Notes: generated by a model not told the origin, from the letters alone. Positions 17,632-27,908 are shown, counted from the stretch's first letter. The stretch: 64,000 nt of DNA from Maribellus sp. CM-23 (GCF_021354595.1 NZ_JADWYJ010000001.1:1031446-1095445), one strand, 5' to 3'. A program made the numbers and translations.

Positions 17632-20600
17632 ATGGAAAAAAATGGAAAATTAGTCAACACAGACTGTAGAAGTCAGGTGTTGACAAAATTGTTTAGAATT
17701 ATGAAACTATCCTTACTTCTAACTATCCTAACAATTACTAATGTTCTCGCCCTTGAGTCCTATTCCCAGACAACCCGACTATCACTTGATTTCAAAGATG
17801 CTCCCGTAAAGGAAGTCTTGCTGGACATCGAATCGAATAGTGAGTTTTATTTCCTGTACAGCAATAAGTTAATTGATGTCGACCGTAAGGTTGATATTCA
17901 AATGAATAACAGAAGAATCGAAGATATTCTGAACGAACTGTTTAAAGGAGAAGGTGTGACATATGCTGTAAGCGATCGGCAAATTATTTTAAGTCCGGAA
18001 GAAATGTCATTAAGTAATCCGGCCAATGCCTTTCAGCAAAAGGTGATTACAGGAAGTGTTATTTCCGAAGAAGGAGAACCTCTTCCAGGAGTAACGGTTG
18101 TTGTGGCAGGAACGAATACAGGTGCTATCACAGACGCTGACGGCAGATTCTCTCTAAGTGTGGATGCCAGCGCAAAATCGCTGATATTTTCATTCGTTGG
18201 CATGGCGAGTCAGGAAGTTGAAATCGGTGACCAAACTACGTTCTCGATCGTAATGAAATCGGAAGCCATTGGTATTGACGAAGTGGTTGCCATTGGTTAT
18301 GGAACAATCAAAAAGAGTGACCTTACCGGCGCAGTAGCAAGCGTTCAAGGCGACAACCTGGTTAAACGTTCAACACAGCAGCTGTCTACTGCCATGCAGG
18401 GCCAAATGGCTGGCGTTCAGGTAACCCGTTCATCGGGTGCTCCGGGTGCTTCAGCCACAGTACGCGTACGTGGTATCACGACACTTTCGAATAACGATCC
18501 TTTAGTAATTGTTGATGGCGTCCCTTCATCGCTTAACGATGTAGTAACAGCCGATGTGGAAACCATGACTGTACTAAAAGATGCAGCTTCAGCAGCCATT
18601 TACGGTTCACGTGCGGCCGCAGGTGTTATTTTGATCACAACCAAACGCGCTAAACAGAACCAGTTCTCATTCGATTACAACTACGAATACGCCATTGATA
18701 AGCCTACAACACAACCTAAGAATGGTGACGTTATTGACTGGATGAATGTGCAAAACGAAGTAAAATGGAATGATGGAGCATCAGACCCGTATTCGCAATA
18801 TTCGCAGGAAACCATTAATTCATGGCTCAGTAACAATGCTACGGATCCGTACCACTATCCCAATACCGACTGGGTTGATTTATTGCTTAAGAAATCTACT
18901 TCACACGAGCAACATACGCTGAGTGTTACAGGAGGTACAGAAAAACTGCGCACAAAATCTACGTTTAATTATCAGAAAGGCAACGGCTATTACGAGAATA
19001 AATCTTATGAACGTTTTGCTGGGCGTATCAACAACGACTACAAAATTAACGATTGGATAAGTGCGAATTTCGACCTCGACTTTTCAAAATCAACTTCGGT
19101 TTCTCCCTCTCAGATCAATGCTATTTACTGGGCATATCTTGTATCTCCTTATTATACTCCAAAATGGGAGGACGGTCGTTATGCCGATGTGAAAGATGGA
19201 GCCAATCCTCTTGCAGGCCTTGACCAGGGTGGCACAAACGACATCGATTATTACAAGTTTGGAGGTAAGGCGCAATTCGATGTAACTCCTTTGGAAGGTC
19301 TTACGCTAACAGCCATTTTTGCACCACGATACGCATTCACAAAGGGGAAAAAATTCTCACGTGCCGTTCCTGTTTACTATGAAAACGGTTCTACCACCTT
19401 TATGCAGGCACACAAGATCACCGGTCTGGAAGAATCGCGTAACGACAATAACAGCCTGACCTACCAGTTTTATGGTAATTATCAAAAGAAATGGGGCGAC
19501 CACTCATTCAGCGTCATGACCGGTTACGAGGGTTATTCCTACAAATGGGAAGACTTGGGTGCTTCGCGTACCAACTATTTGCTCGACACCTATCCTTACC
19601 TTAACATCGGCCCTGAAGACTATCAGTATAATTCGGGCAAAGCAGGGCATAATGCCTACCAATCGGTGTTCGGGCGTTTGATGTATTCTTATAAAAACAA
19701 ATATATGCTTCAGGGAAACGTTCGTAGCGACGGTTCATCGCGTTTTTCAAAAGATTACCGTTGGGGAACATTCTACTCCATGTCTGCAGGCTGGGTAATG
19801 TCGGAAGAAGCATGGTTCAAAAACGATGTGGTGGACTACCTGAAGATACGCGGCTCTATAGGCCAGCTTGGGAACGAACGTATCGGTTCGGAATTCCCGT
19901 ACCAAGCAGCTATGAACTTCGGCAATAGTTACATGTACGACAAAGCAAGCAGTTCCGTGACAGCCGTACAGAATGCAGGACAAGTTTATTATGCATTCGA
20001 AAATATTACATGGGAAACAACTACTACGTACGGGGGAGGTCTTGACATTAATCTCCTTGACAACCGTTTTCGTTTTACAGGTGATTACTATTACAAAAAG
20101 ACCAGTGATATGTTGTTAACCCTTGGTTTTCCTTCATATGCCGGATATTCGGCGCCGCAACAAAATGCAGGCGATATGCACACCAAAGGATGGGATCTGG
20201 AAGTAGGTTGGTCTGATAATATTGGTGATTTTTGGTACAGCATCTCGGCAAACGTGTCTGACTATCGTTCAAAGATGGGCTACCTGGGTGACAAACGCAC
20301 CATTAACGGAAACTATATTTACGAAGAAGGCTCATACTACAACGAGTGGTATATGTATAAAACAGATGGCCTGTTCCAGACCGATGACGACCTTTACGAT
20401 GCAGAAGGCAACAAATATCCAACGCTTACTGCAAACGATAAAGCCGGAAACATTAAGTATGTTGATACTGACGACAGTAAAACTATCAATTCAGACGACA
20501 AGGTACGCCTGGGGAATTCACTGCCTGAATACCTTTATGGAGGTAATATTGCAATGGGTTGGAAAGGATTCGACTTTAGTCTTTCATTTCAGGGGATTGG

Positions 20601-21009
20601 TCACCAACGAGTATTGTTCAATTCTGCATGGATTCAGCCGCTGAAAGAACAATGGGGCGCAGTTCCTGAACTTGTACTCGACAACTACTGGAGCCAGCAC
20701 AATTCAGAACAAGAAAATCTCAAAGCCAAATATCCGCGTTTGACATACACCAATACTACCAATACCTACTCCGGTTCGGATTACTGGCTGTTTAATGGTG
20801 GCTATTTCCGTGTGAAAAATATCACACTCGGCTATTCATTACCAAAGAATTTAATAAGTAATGCAAGAATAAAAGACTTGCGCTGCTATCTCAGTGTGAA
20901 TGATCTGCCGGCCATCAGTAACTATCCAAAGGGATGGGATCCCGAAGTGGGAACTTCTTCAGATTTTATATCTACCTCTTTCACCCTTGGTGTTAATGTT
21001 AAATTCTAA
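17632..21009 (+). CDS. SusC/RagA TonB-dependent outer-membrane transporter with STN signalling domain
   Basis: 1125 residues from the ATG at 17632; an in-frame TTG at 17605 is possible but less likely. The signal region ends near ALESYSQ. An STN domain follows (LSLDFKDAPVKEVLLDIESNSEFYFLYSNKL), which in transducer-type SusC contacts FecR. Next is the carboxypeptidase-regulatory-like domain (ITGSVISEEGEPLPGVTVVVAGT), then the plug (GYGTIKKSDLTGAVASVQ, GQMAGVQVTRSSGAPGASATVRVRG, DPLVIVDGVP). The beta barrel ends in FTLGVNVKF with the terminal aromatic residue. It imports oligosaccharide using TonB energy. It is followed 12 bp later by its SusD partner. Confidence 0.95.
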   Translation: MEKNGKLVNTDCRSQVLTKLFRIMKLSLLLTILTITNVLALESYSQTTRLSLDFKDAPVKEVLLDIESNSEFYFLYSNKLIDVDRKVDIQMNNRRIEDILNELFKGEGVTYAVSDRQIILSPEEMSLSNPANAFQQKVITGSVISEEGEPLPGVTVVVAGTNTGAITDADGRFSLSVDASAKSLIFSFVGMASQEVEIGDQTTFSIVMKSEAIGIDEVVAIGYGTIKKSDLTGAVASVQGDNLVKRSTQQLSTAMQGQMAGVQVTRSSGAPGASATVRVRGITTLSNNDPLVIVDGVPSSLNDVVTADVETMTVLKDAASAAIYGSRAAAGVILITTKRAKQNQFSFDYNYEYAIDKPTTQPKNGDVIDWMNVQNEVKWNDGASDPYSQYSQETINSWLSNNATDPYHYPNTDWVDLLLKKSTSHEQHTLSVTGGTEKLRTKSTFNYQKGNGYYENKSYERFAGRINNDYKINDWISANFDLDFSKSTSVSPSQINAIYWAYLVSPYYTPKWEDGRYADVKDGANPLAGLDQGGTNDIDYYKFGGKAQFDVTPLEGLTLTAIFAPRYAFTKGKKFSRAVPVYYENGSTTFMQAHKITGLEESRNDNNSLTYQFYGNYQKKWGDHSFSVMTGYEGYSYKWEDLGASRTNYLLDTYPYLNIGPEDYQYNSGKAGHNAYQSVFGRLMYSYKNKYMLQGNVRSDGSSRFSKDYRWGTFYSMSAGWVMSEEAWFKNDVVDYLKIRGSIGQLGNERIGSEFPYQAAMNFGNSYMYDKASSSVTAVQNAGQVYYAFENITWETTTTYGGGLDINLLDNRFRFTGDYYYKKTSDMLLTLGFPSYAGYSAPQQNAGDMHTKGWDLEVGWSDNIGDFWYSISANVSDYRSKMGYLGDKRTINGNYIYEEGSYYNEWYMYKTDGLFQTDDDLYDAEGNKYPTLTANDKAGNIKYVDTDDSKTINSDDKVRLGNSLPEYLYGGNIAMGWKGFDFSLSFQGIGHQRVLFNSAWIQPLKEQWGAVPELVLDNYWSQHNSEQENLKAKYPRLTYTNTTNTYSGSDYWLFNGGYFRVKNITLGYSLPKNLISNARIKDLRCYLSVNDLPAISNYPKGWDPEVGTSSDFISTSFTLGVNVKF

Positions 21010-21021
21010 AAATTCAATCGC

Positions 21022-22815
21022 ATGAAAAAGATATTATTTATAATCGTCCTATTTTCAACGCTTACTTTTTCGGCCTGCGTTGATCTCGATCTTAACCCTT
21101 TATCTGAAGGGTCCAGCGAAACCTGGTATTCTTCGCAACAAGAGATCGAAATGTCGGTAAATGATTTCTACCGCACTGACTTTTTCCCCATCGACGACAT
21201 GACCTGGGGGGACGATGTAACGGCTCGTAATACAACCTCGGTCGTGCAAAATGGAACAATGACCGCTGAAAACGGCACAGTTGCCACTCGCTGGCAAAAT
21301 TACTACAAAGGTATCGCACGTGCATTGCGCCTGCTAAGCAATATGGAGAATGCCCGATCACTGGGAGTACCCGATGCAAATATCACACAATACGAGGGCG
21401 AAGCCTACTTTTATATCGGTTATGCTTATGGTATGCTGGCATTCCACTGGGGCGATGTCATACTTGATAAAGTAGGAATGACACTTGACGAGGCTTACTC
21501 AACATCACGTTCACCCAAGGCCGATGTGTTGGCATATAGCTACCAATGTCTCGATGAAGCTGCGAAACGTCTGCCAACCAGCTATTCAGGCGTACAACGC
21601 GCTACAAAAGGAGCTGCCCTGGCATTCAAAGCGCGTATTGCCCTTTGGAACGGAGATTACGAAACAGCAGCAAAAGCAGCAAAAGACTGCATGGATCTGG
21701 ATGTATATAAACTCCATAGTAATTACAGGGATCTATTTACCGCTTCCTGGTCCGACGAATGGATTTTCTTCTTTCGCGGCGATGTAACACTTAAAAAGTA
21801 TTACTGGGCTGCCGGTGACGTAGCCAATAGTATTTCACGCCTTGCAGGAGGTTGGGGTGGACAGAAGGCACCTTCGTATGAATTAATTTGTGCCTATCCC
21901 TGTACTGATGGTAAAGCGATTGACGAGTCGCCACTATACAATCCAAAGGATTTTTTCGAAAACCGTGATCCGCGTATGGCTATGACAATCGTACCATTTG
22001 CAACAGCTTTTAACAAGAGTGTTCTCAATGGAACATATGATCCCCAGGATTACGTCTGGCTCGGGTATGAATATTGCCCTGCTCCGAATCGCACTACTGT
22101 TTACCGTGCTTCTGACGGTGCTTATGTGAGCAATTCCGATTCGAAAGCCCGTGCAGAGCATGCTTCATACGACGGTTTCCTGTTTAAAAAGTATATCGAC
22201 AACACATTTCTGGAAAACGGACGAACCGGGGCGCCAACCACATACCCAATATTACGATATGGAGATGTACTGCTAATGTATGCAGAAGCCATGATTGAAC
22301 TGGACAGATGTGATCAGGACGTCTTAGATGCGACAATCAACAAACTGCGAGAAAGAGCGTATGCCGGCACAGGGCTTACTTACCCTGAGGTTACAACCGG
22401 ATCGCAAAGCGCTTTGCGTACGATCGTTCGCACTGAACGTTTTATCGAGCTTGCATGGGAAGGGCATCGTTATGCCGATTTAATTCGCTGGAAGCTGGCT
22501 GAAAAGGTTTACAATCGGCCGAGTTACTTCCTGCGCCGTGCATGGTCCGGCTCTACTTCGTGGAATGGAGACGAGGCCTCTGTATCTGCAGAATACCGTC
22601 AGTTGATCCAGAACTGGAAAGACGGAAACTACCCCCTTGGCGGTATTCCGACAATTGATGAAAACGGCATCGCTGATCTCAGCAACATGGTTACCGCAGG
22701 TTATATCGTTGTGGCAAGTGAACGAAAGTTTGATGCAGGAAGAGACTACCTGTGGCCAGTACCTGATGCTGACCGTCTTATTAATGAGAATCTCGATCAG
22801 AATCCCAAATGGTAA
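21022..22815 (+). CDS. SusD/RagB outer-membrane glycan-binding lipoprotein
   Basis: 597 residues. Lipobox FSAC with Cys19, followed by VDLDLNP as in most SusD proteins. The tetratricopeptide-like core shows YEGEAYFYIGYAYGMLAFHWGDV and LAFKARIALWNGDYETAAKAAKD. The C-terminal block RTERFIELAWEGHRYADLIRWKLAE and the closing YLWPVPDADRLINENLDQNPKW are diagnostic. It pairs with the SusC gene 12 bp upstream as the lid of the import channel. A strong hairpin follows at 22828. The ligand cannot be read from the sequence. Confidence 0.96.
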   Translation: MKKILFIIVLFSTLTFSACVDLDLNPLSEGSSETWYSSQQEIEMSVNDFYRTDFFPIDDMTWGDDVTARNTTSVVQNGTMTAENGTVATRWQNYYKGIARALRLLSNMENARSLGVPDANITQYEGEAYFYIGYAYGMLAFHWGDVILDKVGMTLDEAYSTSRSPKADVLAYSYQCLDEAAKRLPTSYSGVQRATKGAALAFKARIALWNGDYETAAKAAKDCMDLDVYKLHSNYRDLFTASWSDEWIFFFRGDVTLKKYYWAAGDVANSISRLAGGWGGQKAPSYELICAYPCTDGKAIDESPLYNPKDFFENRDPRMAMTIVPFATAFNKSVLNGTYDPQDYVWLGYEYCPAPNRTTVYRASDGAYVSNSDSKARAEHASYDGFLFKKYIDNTFLENGRTGAPTTYPILRYGDVLLMYAEAMIELDRCDQDVLDATINKLRERAYAGTGLTYPEVTTGSQSALRTIVRTERFIELAWEGHRYADLIRWKLAEKVYNRPSYFLRRAWSGSTSWNGDEASVSAEYRQLIQNWKDGNYPLGGIPTIDENGIADLSNMVTAGYIVVASERKFDAGRDYLWPVPDADRLINENLDQNPKW

Positions 22816-22827
22816 CTGTATAACCAA

Positions 22828-22880
22828 GATAAGAGGCTGACCTAGTATCACATTCCCTAACTCTTAGCCAGCCTCTTATC
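22828..22880 (+). terminator. Stem-loop after the susC/susD operon
   Basis: Perfect 12-bp arms GATAAGAGGCTG (22828-22839) and CAGCCTCTTATC (22869-22880) with a 29-nt loop. The downstream bases ATTTGAATAG are not a good T tract, so it may be a weak terminator or an mRNA 3'-end stabiliser. The core AGAGGCTG/CAGCCTCT stem also appears in the terminator at 33715. Confidence 0.6.
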
Positions 22881-22907
22881 ATTTGAATAGTAAATTCTGA
22901 AAATTGA

Positions 22908-23096
22908 CATTTATGCTATGATCAGCCAAAGTGCTTTCCAGTAAAAGTGTTTAATTCGGGTGTTGGATGTTACCAATGGGTCCAAGATGACCAGGATATA
23001 ATTCCATGCCTGAAACCGATTTACACTGACAGTTTGTATAAAGAGTTACATGATCTTGATATTACTCAAGTAAGATTTGAGACCTATACCAACTAA
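22908..23096 (+). pseudogene. Possible 3' remnant of a protein-coding gene
   Basis: Between in-frame stops at 22905 and 23094, 62 codons are open with protein-like composition (PKCFPVKVFNSGVGCYQW, then LYKELHDLDITQVRFETYTN at the end), but there is no ATG near the 5' end and no ribosome-binding site. It may be the tail of a deleted gene, which would have lain between susD and the FAD oxidoreductase gene. I cannot name the family. A chance open frame is not excluded. The rest of 22816-23392 contains two hairpins (22828, 23171) and nothing else I recognise. Confidence 0.35.
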
Positions 23097-23170
23097 AAAA
23101 TATTGATCAACGATAACCTGAAGCAAAAAACAGGTTAATCCGAGTTTAGTTTTGTTAGTTCTTATCAGAG

Positions 23171-23198
23171 AGGTCGTCATTACTGACGACCTTTTGTT
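23171..23198 (+). terminator. Rho-independent terminator-like hairpin
   Basis: Perfect arms AGGTCGTCA (23171-23179) and TGACGACCT (23184-23192) around a TTAC tetraloop, followed by TTTTGTTT. It lies 75 bp after the remnant's stop and ~200 bp before the FAD oxidoreductase ATG at 23393, so it would isolate the downstream genes from susC/susD read-through. Confidence 0.7.
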
Positions 23199-23392
23199 TC
23201 CACGAATACCCGGCTGAAAATCAGATTTTCCATACAAACTCACTTGTAAGAGTTCCAGATATATCATCTTGGATACAGCGGAGGCACAAAAGATGACCCA
23301 AATCGTCAAAACAGCACAATCGCGACCAATTCTATCTCTATCAATAGTACAATTTACCTTTTCATACATTTCTTATTAAACAAAAAACAGTC

Positions 23393-25288
23393 ATGCAAAC
23401 TTCTGTATTTTTTTTGCTTTTTATGCTTCTCCATTTTGTAATTGCCGCAAAAACAAAGGATAAAATCATTTTGTTGGAAGCTGAGAGTTTTAGTAACACT
23501 GGAGGCTGGGTGGTCGACCAGCAGTCGATCGACCAAATAGGATCATCCTATCTTCTGGCACATGGACTTGGAAGACCGGTAGACGACGCAGTCACAACCT
23601 TTCATGCCCCAAATAGCGGTAACTACAAGGTTTGGGTACGCACCCGCGATTGGGTGGCACCATGGAATGCAGGAGGTGCTCCCGGGAAATTTCAACTTTC
23701 GGTAAACGGTCGAACTTTGGAAACGGTATTCGGCACCAATGGCGCAGAATGGAGTTGGCAATATGGCGGTGAAGTAAGTTGTAGCAAGGGTGCAAATGAG
23801 ATTAGCCTGCACGATTTAACGGGGTTCGACGGTCGTTGTGATGCAATCTTTTTATCAACCGACCCGGGTTTTGAACCTCCACAAAATGGGAAAGCACTGG
23901 CCGACTTTAGGGACGAATACATGGAAAGCAGTAACGATATTGCCGATGCCGGTGAATTTGACTTTGTTGTGGTTGGCGGAGGTATGGCCGGGTGCTGTGC
24001 TGCTGTAACTGCAGCCCGGCTCGGGTGCAAGGTTGCACTTATTCAAAACCGCCCGGTGCTGGGCGGAAACAACAGCTCGGAGGTTCGTGTCGGATTATCA
24101 GGACTGATACATCAAGAACCTTATCCTGTTCTTGGAGATTTAGTTGATGAAATAGGTCCTGTCGGACATTGGAACTTGTGGGAAGCCCAGCGTAACCCCG
24201 ACTCAGAAAGAAGTAAAAAAATACTTGAAGAGATTTCACGCAACCCTGAAAAGAAGGAGCACAACGCCGGTCCATCCACCAATTACAATGATGATAAAAA
24301 ACGACAGATCGTAGAAAACGAGGAAAACATCAGCCTGTTTCTGGATACCCATGTTTATGAAGTTGAAAAGAAAAAGGGAAAAATTGTCGCGGTAATAGCT
24401 AAAAATATCAGAACCGGCCAGAAGACCCTTTTCAGGGGAAAACTGTTCGCTGATTGCACCGGCGACGGAAACCTCGGATACCTTGCCGGAGCCGATTTTC
24501 GGATGGGAAGAGAAAGTAAGAAGGAAACCGGCGAAATCCGTGCTCCTGAAAAAGCAGATAATTTGCTGATGGGCACATCCGTACAATGGAATAGTGTGGA
24601 GGAAGACGCCCCGGCAGCATTCCCATCTTGCCCATGGGCCGTTCAGTTCGACGAAAGCACCTGTCATTACCTGACCAAAGGAGACTGGGACTGGGAAACC
24701 GGTGCATACCGCGACCAAATCAATGAAATGGAGATGATCAGAGACCATGCACTACGGGTCGTTTATGGCAACTGGGATTACATAAAAAATAAGGGAAACA
24801 ATAAAGAAAAGTTTGCCAACCGCAGGTTGTCATGGGTTGCGTACATAGGAGGAAAAAGGGAAACAAGACGCCTGCTTGGAGATGTTATTCTGAAAGAACA
24901 GGACATTTTGAATCAAACAGCTTTCCCCGACGCTTGTTTCACCACAACATGGGGAATAGATCTTCATTATCCTATTGAAACCGGAAGTCTCAATATAGAA
25001 CCCTACCGTTCGCGTGCCGACATCAAAGAAATTGAACCTTATTCTGTTCCATATAGAACTTTATATTCGCGCAATGTAAGCAACCTGTTTATGGCAGGTA
25101 GAAACATTAGTGTGACACACGTTGCATTGGGAACAGTAAGGGTTATGCGTACCACTGGAATGATGGGAGAAGTAATTGGCAGAGCGGCAAGGATTTGCAT
25201 TAAAGAGGATTGTTCACCGCGAGAGCTCTATCTCAATCATTTAAATGAACTATTGAAAACCCTTGAAAAGGGAGTCCCTTCTAACTAA
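23393..25288 (+). CDS. Secreted FAD-dependent oxidoreductase with N-terminal beta-rich module (paralogue 1)
   Basis: 631 residues. A Sec-type signal covers residues 1-19 (LLHFVIAAK). Residues ~25-155 form a separate module (LLEAESFSNTGGWVVDQQ, GNYKVWVRTRDWVAPW, ISLHDLTGFDGRCDAIFL) like the carbohydrate-binding/golvesin-like modules found on exported polysaccharide enzymes. The FAD domain starts with the dinucleotide motif GGGMAG at 195-200 (DFVVVGGGMAGCCAAVTAARLG), then NRPVLGGNNSSEVRV, ADCTGDGNLGYLAGADFRMGRES, and the C-terminal FAD motif LFMAGRNISVTHVALGTVRVMRT. This is the FAD_oxidored (PF12831-like) family. The substrate is unknown; sugar or glycoside oxidation is an inference from context. 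A clear paralogue lies at 27929 with a lipoprotein gene in between. Confidence 0.85.
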   Translation: MQTSVFFLLFMLLHFVIAAKTKDKIILLEAESFSNTGGWVVDQQSIDQIGSSYLLAHGLGRPVDDAVTTFHAPNSGNYKVWVRTRDWVAPWNAGGAPGKFQLSVNGRTLETVFGTNGAEWSWQYGGEVSCSKGANEISLHDLTGFDGRCDAIFLSTDPGFEPPQNGKALADFRDEYMESSNDIADAGEFDFVVVGGGMAGCCAAVTAARLGCKVALIQNRPVLGGNNSSEVRVGLSGLIHQEPYPVLGDLVDEIGPVGHWNLWEAQRNPDSERSKKILEEISRNPEKKEHNAGPSTNYNDDKKRQIVENEENISLFLDTHVYEVEKKKGKIVAVIAKNIRTGQKTLFRGKLFADCTGDGNLGYLAGADFRMGRESKKETGEIRAPEKADNLLMGTSVQWNSVEEDAPAAFPSCPWAVQFDESTCHYLTKGDWDWETGAYRDQINEMEMIRDHALRVVYGNWDYIKNKGNNKEKFANRRLSWVAYIGGKRETRRLLGDVILKEQDILNQTAFPDACFTTTWGIDLHYPIETGSLNIEPYRSRADIKEIEPYSVPYRTLYSRNVSNLFMAGRNISVTHVALGTVRVMRTTGMMGEVIGRAARICIKEDCSPRELYLNHLNELLKTLEKGVPSN

Positions 25289-25424
25289 AAATCAACTTAC
25301 ATGTATTAAACAGAAAAGATAACCTTCAATATTTCTCTTTTTAACGAAAGTTAAAGAAATCAGATAGTACAAAACCAGAGAATTTATATTTTATAAGCGA
25401 CAATCTAAACGAATAAACTTAAAA

Positions 25425-27908
25425 ATGATAAAACGACTTTCATTAATTGCAGCCTGCGCGCTGCTGATGTCTTGCCAACCAAAAATTGAAGTAAAAGACA
25501 AACCTGTTCAGGTAAGTGGAATTTATCCTTCGCTGGCCTACTACAACAACGAAGGAGAATGTGGAACAGGAGCCGTTGTTCCCTGGGCCGATCGTTTGTG
25601 GGTAATCACTTACGGGCCACACCTTCCACTGGGCTCTTCCGATAAATTATATGAAATAACTCCGGATTTGGCACAAATTGTTCGTCCTGAAAGCATTGGA
25701 GGAACTCCGGCCAACCGCATGATTCATAAAGAAAGCAATCAGCTTTTTATTGGCCCTTACGCTATTGATGCTAAAAGGAATGTACGCACAATTCCTTATT
25801 CCGTAATGCAGGGACGTCATACCGGGAATGCTCGTCATTTATTTAAACCGGCTGAGATGTTCTACTATGGAACCATGGAAGAAGGTTTTTACGAAGTAGA
25901 TGTGAATACACTTAAAGTACATGAATTATACAAAGACGGAAATAATTCGGAAGGAAGAAAAGTTGAACACAACGACACCGGAGTAAATCCCGAAAATGCT
26001 ACACTGCCGGGAGCTCACGGGAAAGGTTTGTACTCGGGTCAGGGAGTGATGGTATATTCCAATAATGGAGAAGCAACACAGGAAGCTCAGCACAAATTCG
26101 ACGTCAAAGCCGGATCTTTATCAGAATGGGATGGAAAAAACTGGAAATCTATTCGCAGAAATCAGTTTGTTGAGATAACCGGCCCGGGTGGAATTTATGG
26201 AAATTCAAATCCGGAAACAGATCCGATTTGGGCAACCGGCTGGGATCACCGATCACTTCTTTTGGGTGTAAGAAATCCGGAAACAGGTTGGGATTTCTAT
26301 CGTTTACCCAAGGCAAGTCACAGTTACGATGGTGCACATGGATGGAATACCGAATGGCCCCGAATCCGTGATATTGGTACCGATGAAAATCCGGACTACC
26401 TGATGACCATGCACGGAATGTTTTGGCACTTTCCGGAAGGATTCACTGCCAAGAGTTCCGCAGGTATTCGTCCGCGATCTGCCTATTTGAAAGTGATCGG
26501 CGATTTTACCCGCTGGAACAACCAATTGGTTTTTGGTTGCGACGATTCAGCTCAAAAGGAATTCCTCAATAAAAGAAAACAAAAAGGGAATATTGAAGGT
26601 CCGGGACAATCCAATTCAAATCTATGGTTTACTTCCATCGAAAAACCAGACCAACTTGGACCGAACACTGCATCGGGATCTGTTTGGCTGAACGACGATG
26701 TGAAAGCCGGTGAATTCTCAGAACCGTTCCTCTTTTCAGGGTGGGCTAAACGTTGTGCATGGATTCACAACGATTCCGGACAAAAGGTTGACTTTACGTT
26801 TGAAGTGGATAAAAATGGAGACGACATTTACAGTGTTTTGAAGAGAATTGAAGTTGCTCCCAAAAGCTCAAAGTTTATAGAATTTGGAGCAAACGAAACA
26901 GGAGAATGGGTGCGGGTTGTTGCCGATAATGCCACAAATGCGACCGTAAGCTTCAACTACACCGATGTAGATGAAAGGGCTACTTCTCTGGCTGAAATTT
27001 TCGGGGGACTGGCCACAGCTGATCAAAACCAGGCATTGGGAGGACTTTTGTACGGACTGGGAAATAACCGTCGTGCATTGGGAATCTCGGCGATGAAATT
27101 TGAAGATGGAACTGCCACTGAAACCGGGTACTACGAATTGGATGAAAATCTGAACCTGATTGCCAAAGACGATGCAGAAACCAACAGTTTTATCAAAGAA
27201 AAGTTTGCTATTCCTGAAAATGTTGTTCAATTCGATAATTCTTCTGTTTTGGTAGTTGACGATCAGGGACGTCGCTGGAGATTGCCATTGGGGAGCAGTG
27301 AATACGAGTCGCTGACAAACGTGGCACAACTGCGTATTTGCAGGGAAGTTGCCACCGAACGAGACTTATTTAATTGCGCCGGTACTTTTTATGAATTGCC
27401 GGCCGAAAATGCCGATGGTTTTGCAAAAATCCGACCGGTTTCTTCGCATAATTTCAGAATTCACGATTATGCATCGTACCGAGGGATGTTGGTTTTAACC
27501 GGCCTTGAAAGCAATGTGCAGGCAGGAGAACACATCGTTCGTTCCGACGACGGCAATGCCGCTCTTTGGGTTGGAACTATCGATGATCTGTGGGAAATGG
27601 GCAAACCCGTTGGACATGGAGGACCATGGAAAGATGCGGCAGTAAAGGCCAATGAGCCATCAGATCCGTATTTGATTGGCTTTTATGACAACCGTAGCCT
27701 GGAAATTTCGCACGACAAAAAAGAAGCAGTCACTTTCAAAATAGAAGTGGAACCGATCGGACATGGTCCGTGGATGCTTTACAAAGAAGTAAGCGTTCAG
27801 CCGGGCGAAACTTTCAGCTATGATTTTCCGGCAGATTTTCAGTCGCGCTGGATACGATTTGTCGCGGATAAAAACTGTAATGCAACTACCTGGCTGGAAT
27901 ATAAATAA
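25425..27908 (+). CDS. Large unrecognised lipoprotein with duplicated C-terminal-type beta domain
   Basis: 827 residues. Lipobox LLMSC with Cys17. I cannot assign a family with confidence. Residues ~30-430 have repeating short beta motifs rich in W, G and D (WADRLWVITYGP, NQLFIGPYAIDA, TGWDHRSLLLGVRNPETGWDFYRL, MHGMFWHFPEGF, WNNQLVFGCDD) that look like a beta-propeller. A beta-sandwich-like segment occurs twice: ~436-514 (VDFTFEVDKNG, EWVRVVADNATNATVSF) and ~750-827 (VTFKIEVEPIG, RWIRFVADKNCNATTWLEY), so the protein is probably two related halves. It sits between two paralogous FAD oxidoreductases, 20 bp before the second, and is likely a glycan- or substrate-handling partner. Enzymatic activity is possible but not shown. 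Confidence 0.8.
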   Translation: MIKRLSLIAACALLMSCQPKIEVKDKPVQVSGIYPSLAYYNNEGECGTGAVVPWADRLWVITYGPHLPLGSSDKLYEITPDLAQIVRPESIGGTPANRMIHKESNQLFIGPYAIDAKRNVRTIPYSVMQGRHTGNARHLFKPAEMFYYGTMEEGFYEVDVNTLKVHELYKDGNNSEGRKVEHNDTGVNPENATLPGAHGKGLYSGQGVMVYSNNGEATQEAQHKFDVKAGSLSEWDGKNWKSIRRNQFVEITGPGGIYGNSNPETDPIWATGWDHRSLLLGVRNPETGWDFYRLPKASHSYDGAHGWNTEWPRIRDIGTDENPDYLMTMHGMFWHFPEGFTAKSSAGIRPRSAYLKVIGDFTRWNNQLVFGCDDSAQKEFLNKRKQKGNIEGPGQSNSNLWFTSIEKPDQLGPNTASGSVWLNDDVKAGEFSEPFLFSGWAKRCAWIHNDSGQKVDFTFEVDKNGDDIYSVLKRIEVAPKSSKFIEFGANETGEWVRVVADNATNATVSFNYTDVDERATSLAEIFGGLATADQNQALGGLLYGLGNNRRALGISAMKFEDGTATETGYYELDENLNLIAKDDAETNSFIKEKFAIPENVVQFDNSSVLVVDDQGRRWRLPLGSSEYESLTNVAQLRICREVATERDLFNCAGTFYELPAENADGFAKIRPVSSHNFRIHDYASYRGMLVLTGLESNVQAGEHIVRSDDGNAALWVGTIDDLWEMGKPVGHGGPWKDAAVKANEPSDPYLIGFYDNRSLEISHDKKEAVTFKIEVEPIGHGPWMLYKEVSVQPGETFSYDFPADFQSRWIRFVADKNCNATTWLEYK

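Noticed and set aside
23046..23369. Minus-strand open frame of ~107 codons upstream of the FAD oxidoreductase
   Set aside because: It crosses the perfect hairpin at 23171 and the gene remnant, and has no recognisable start context or domain.
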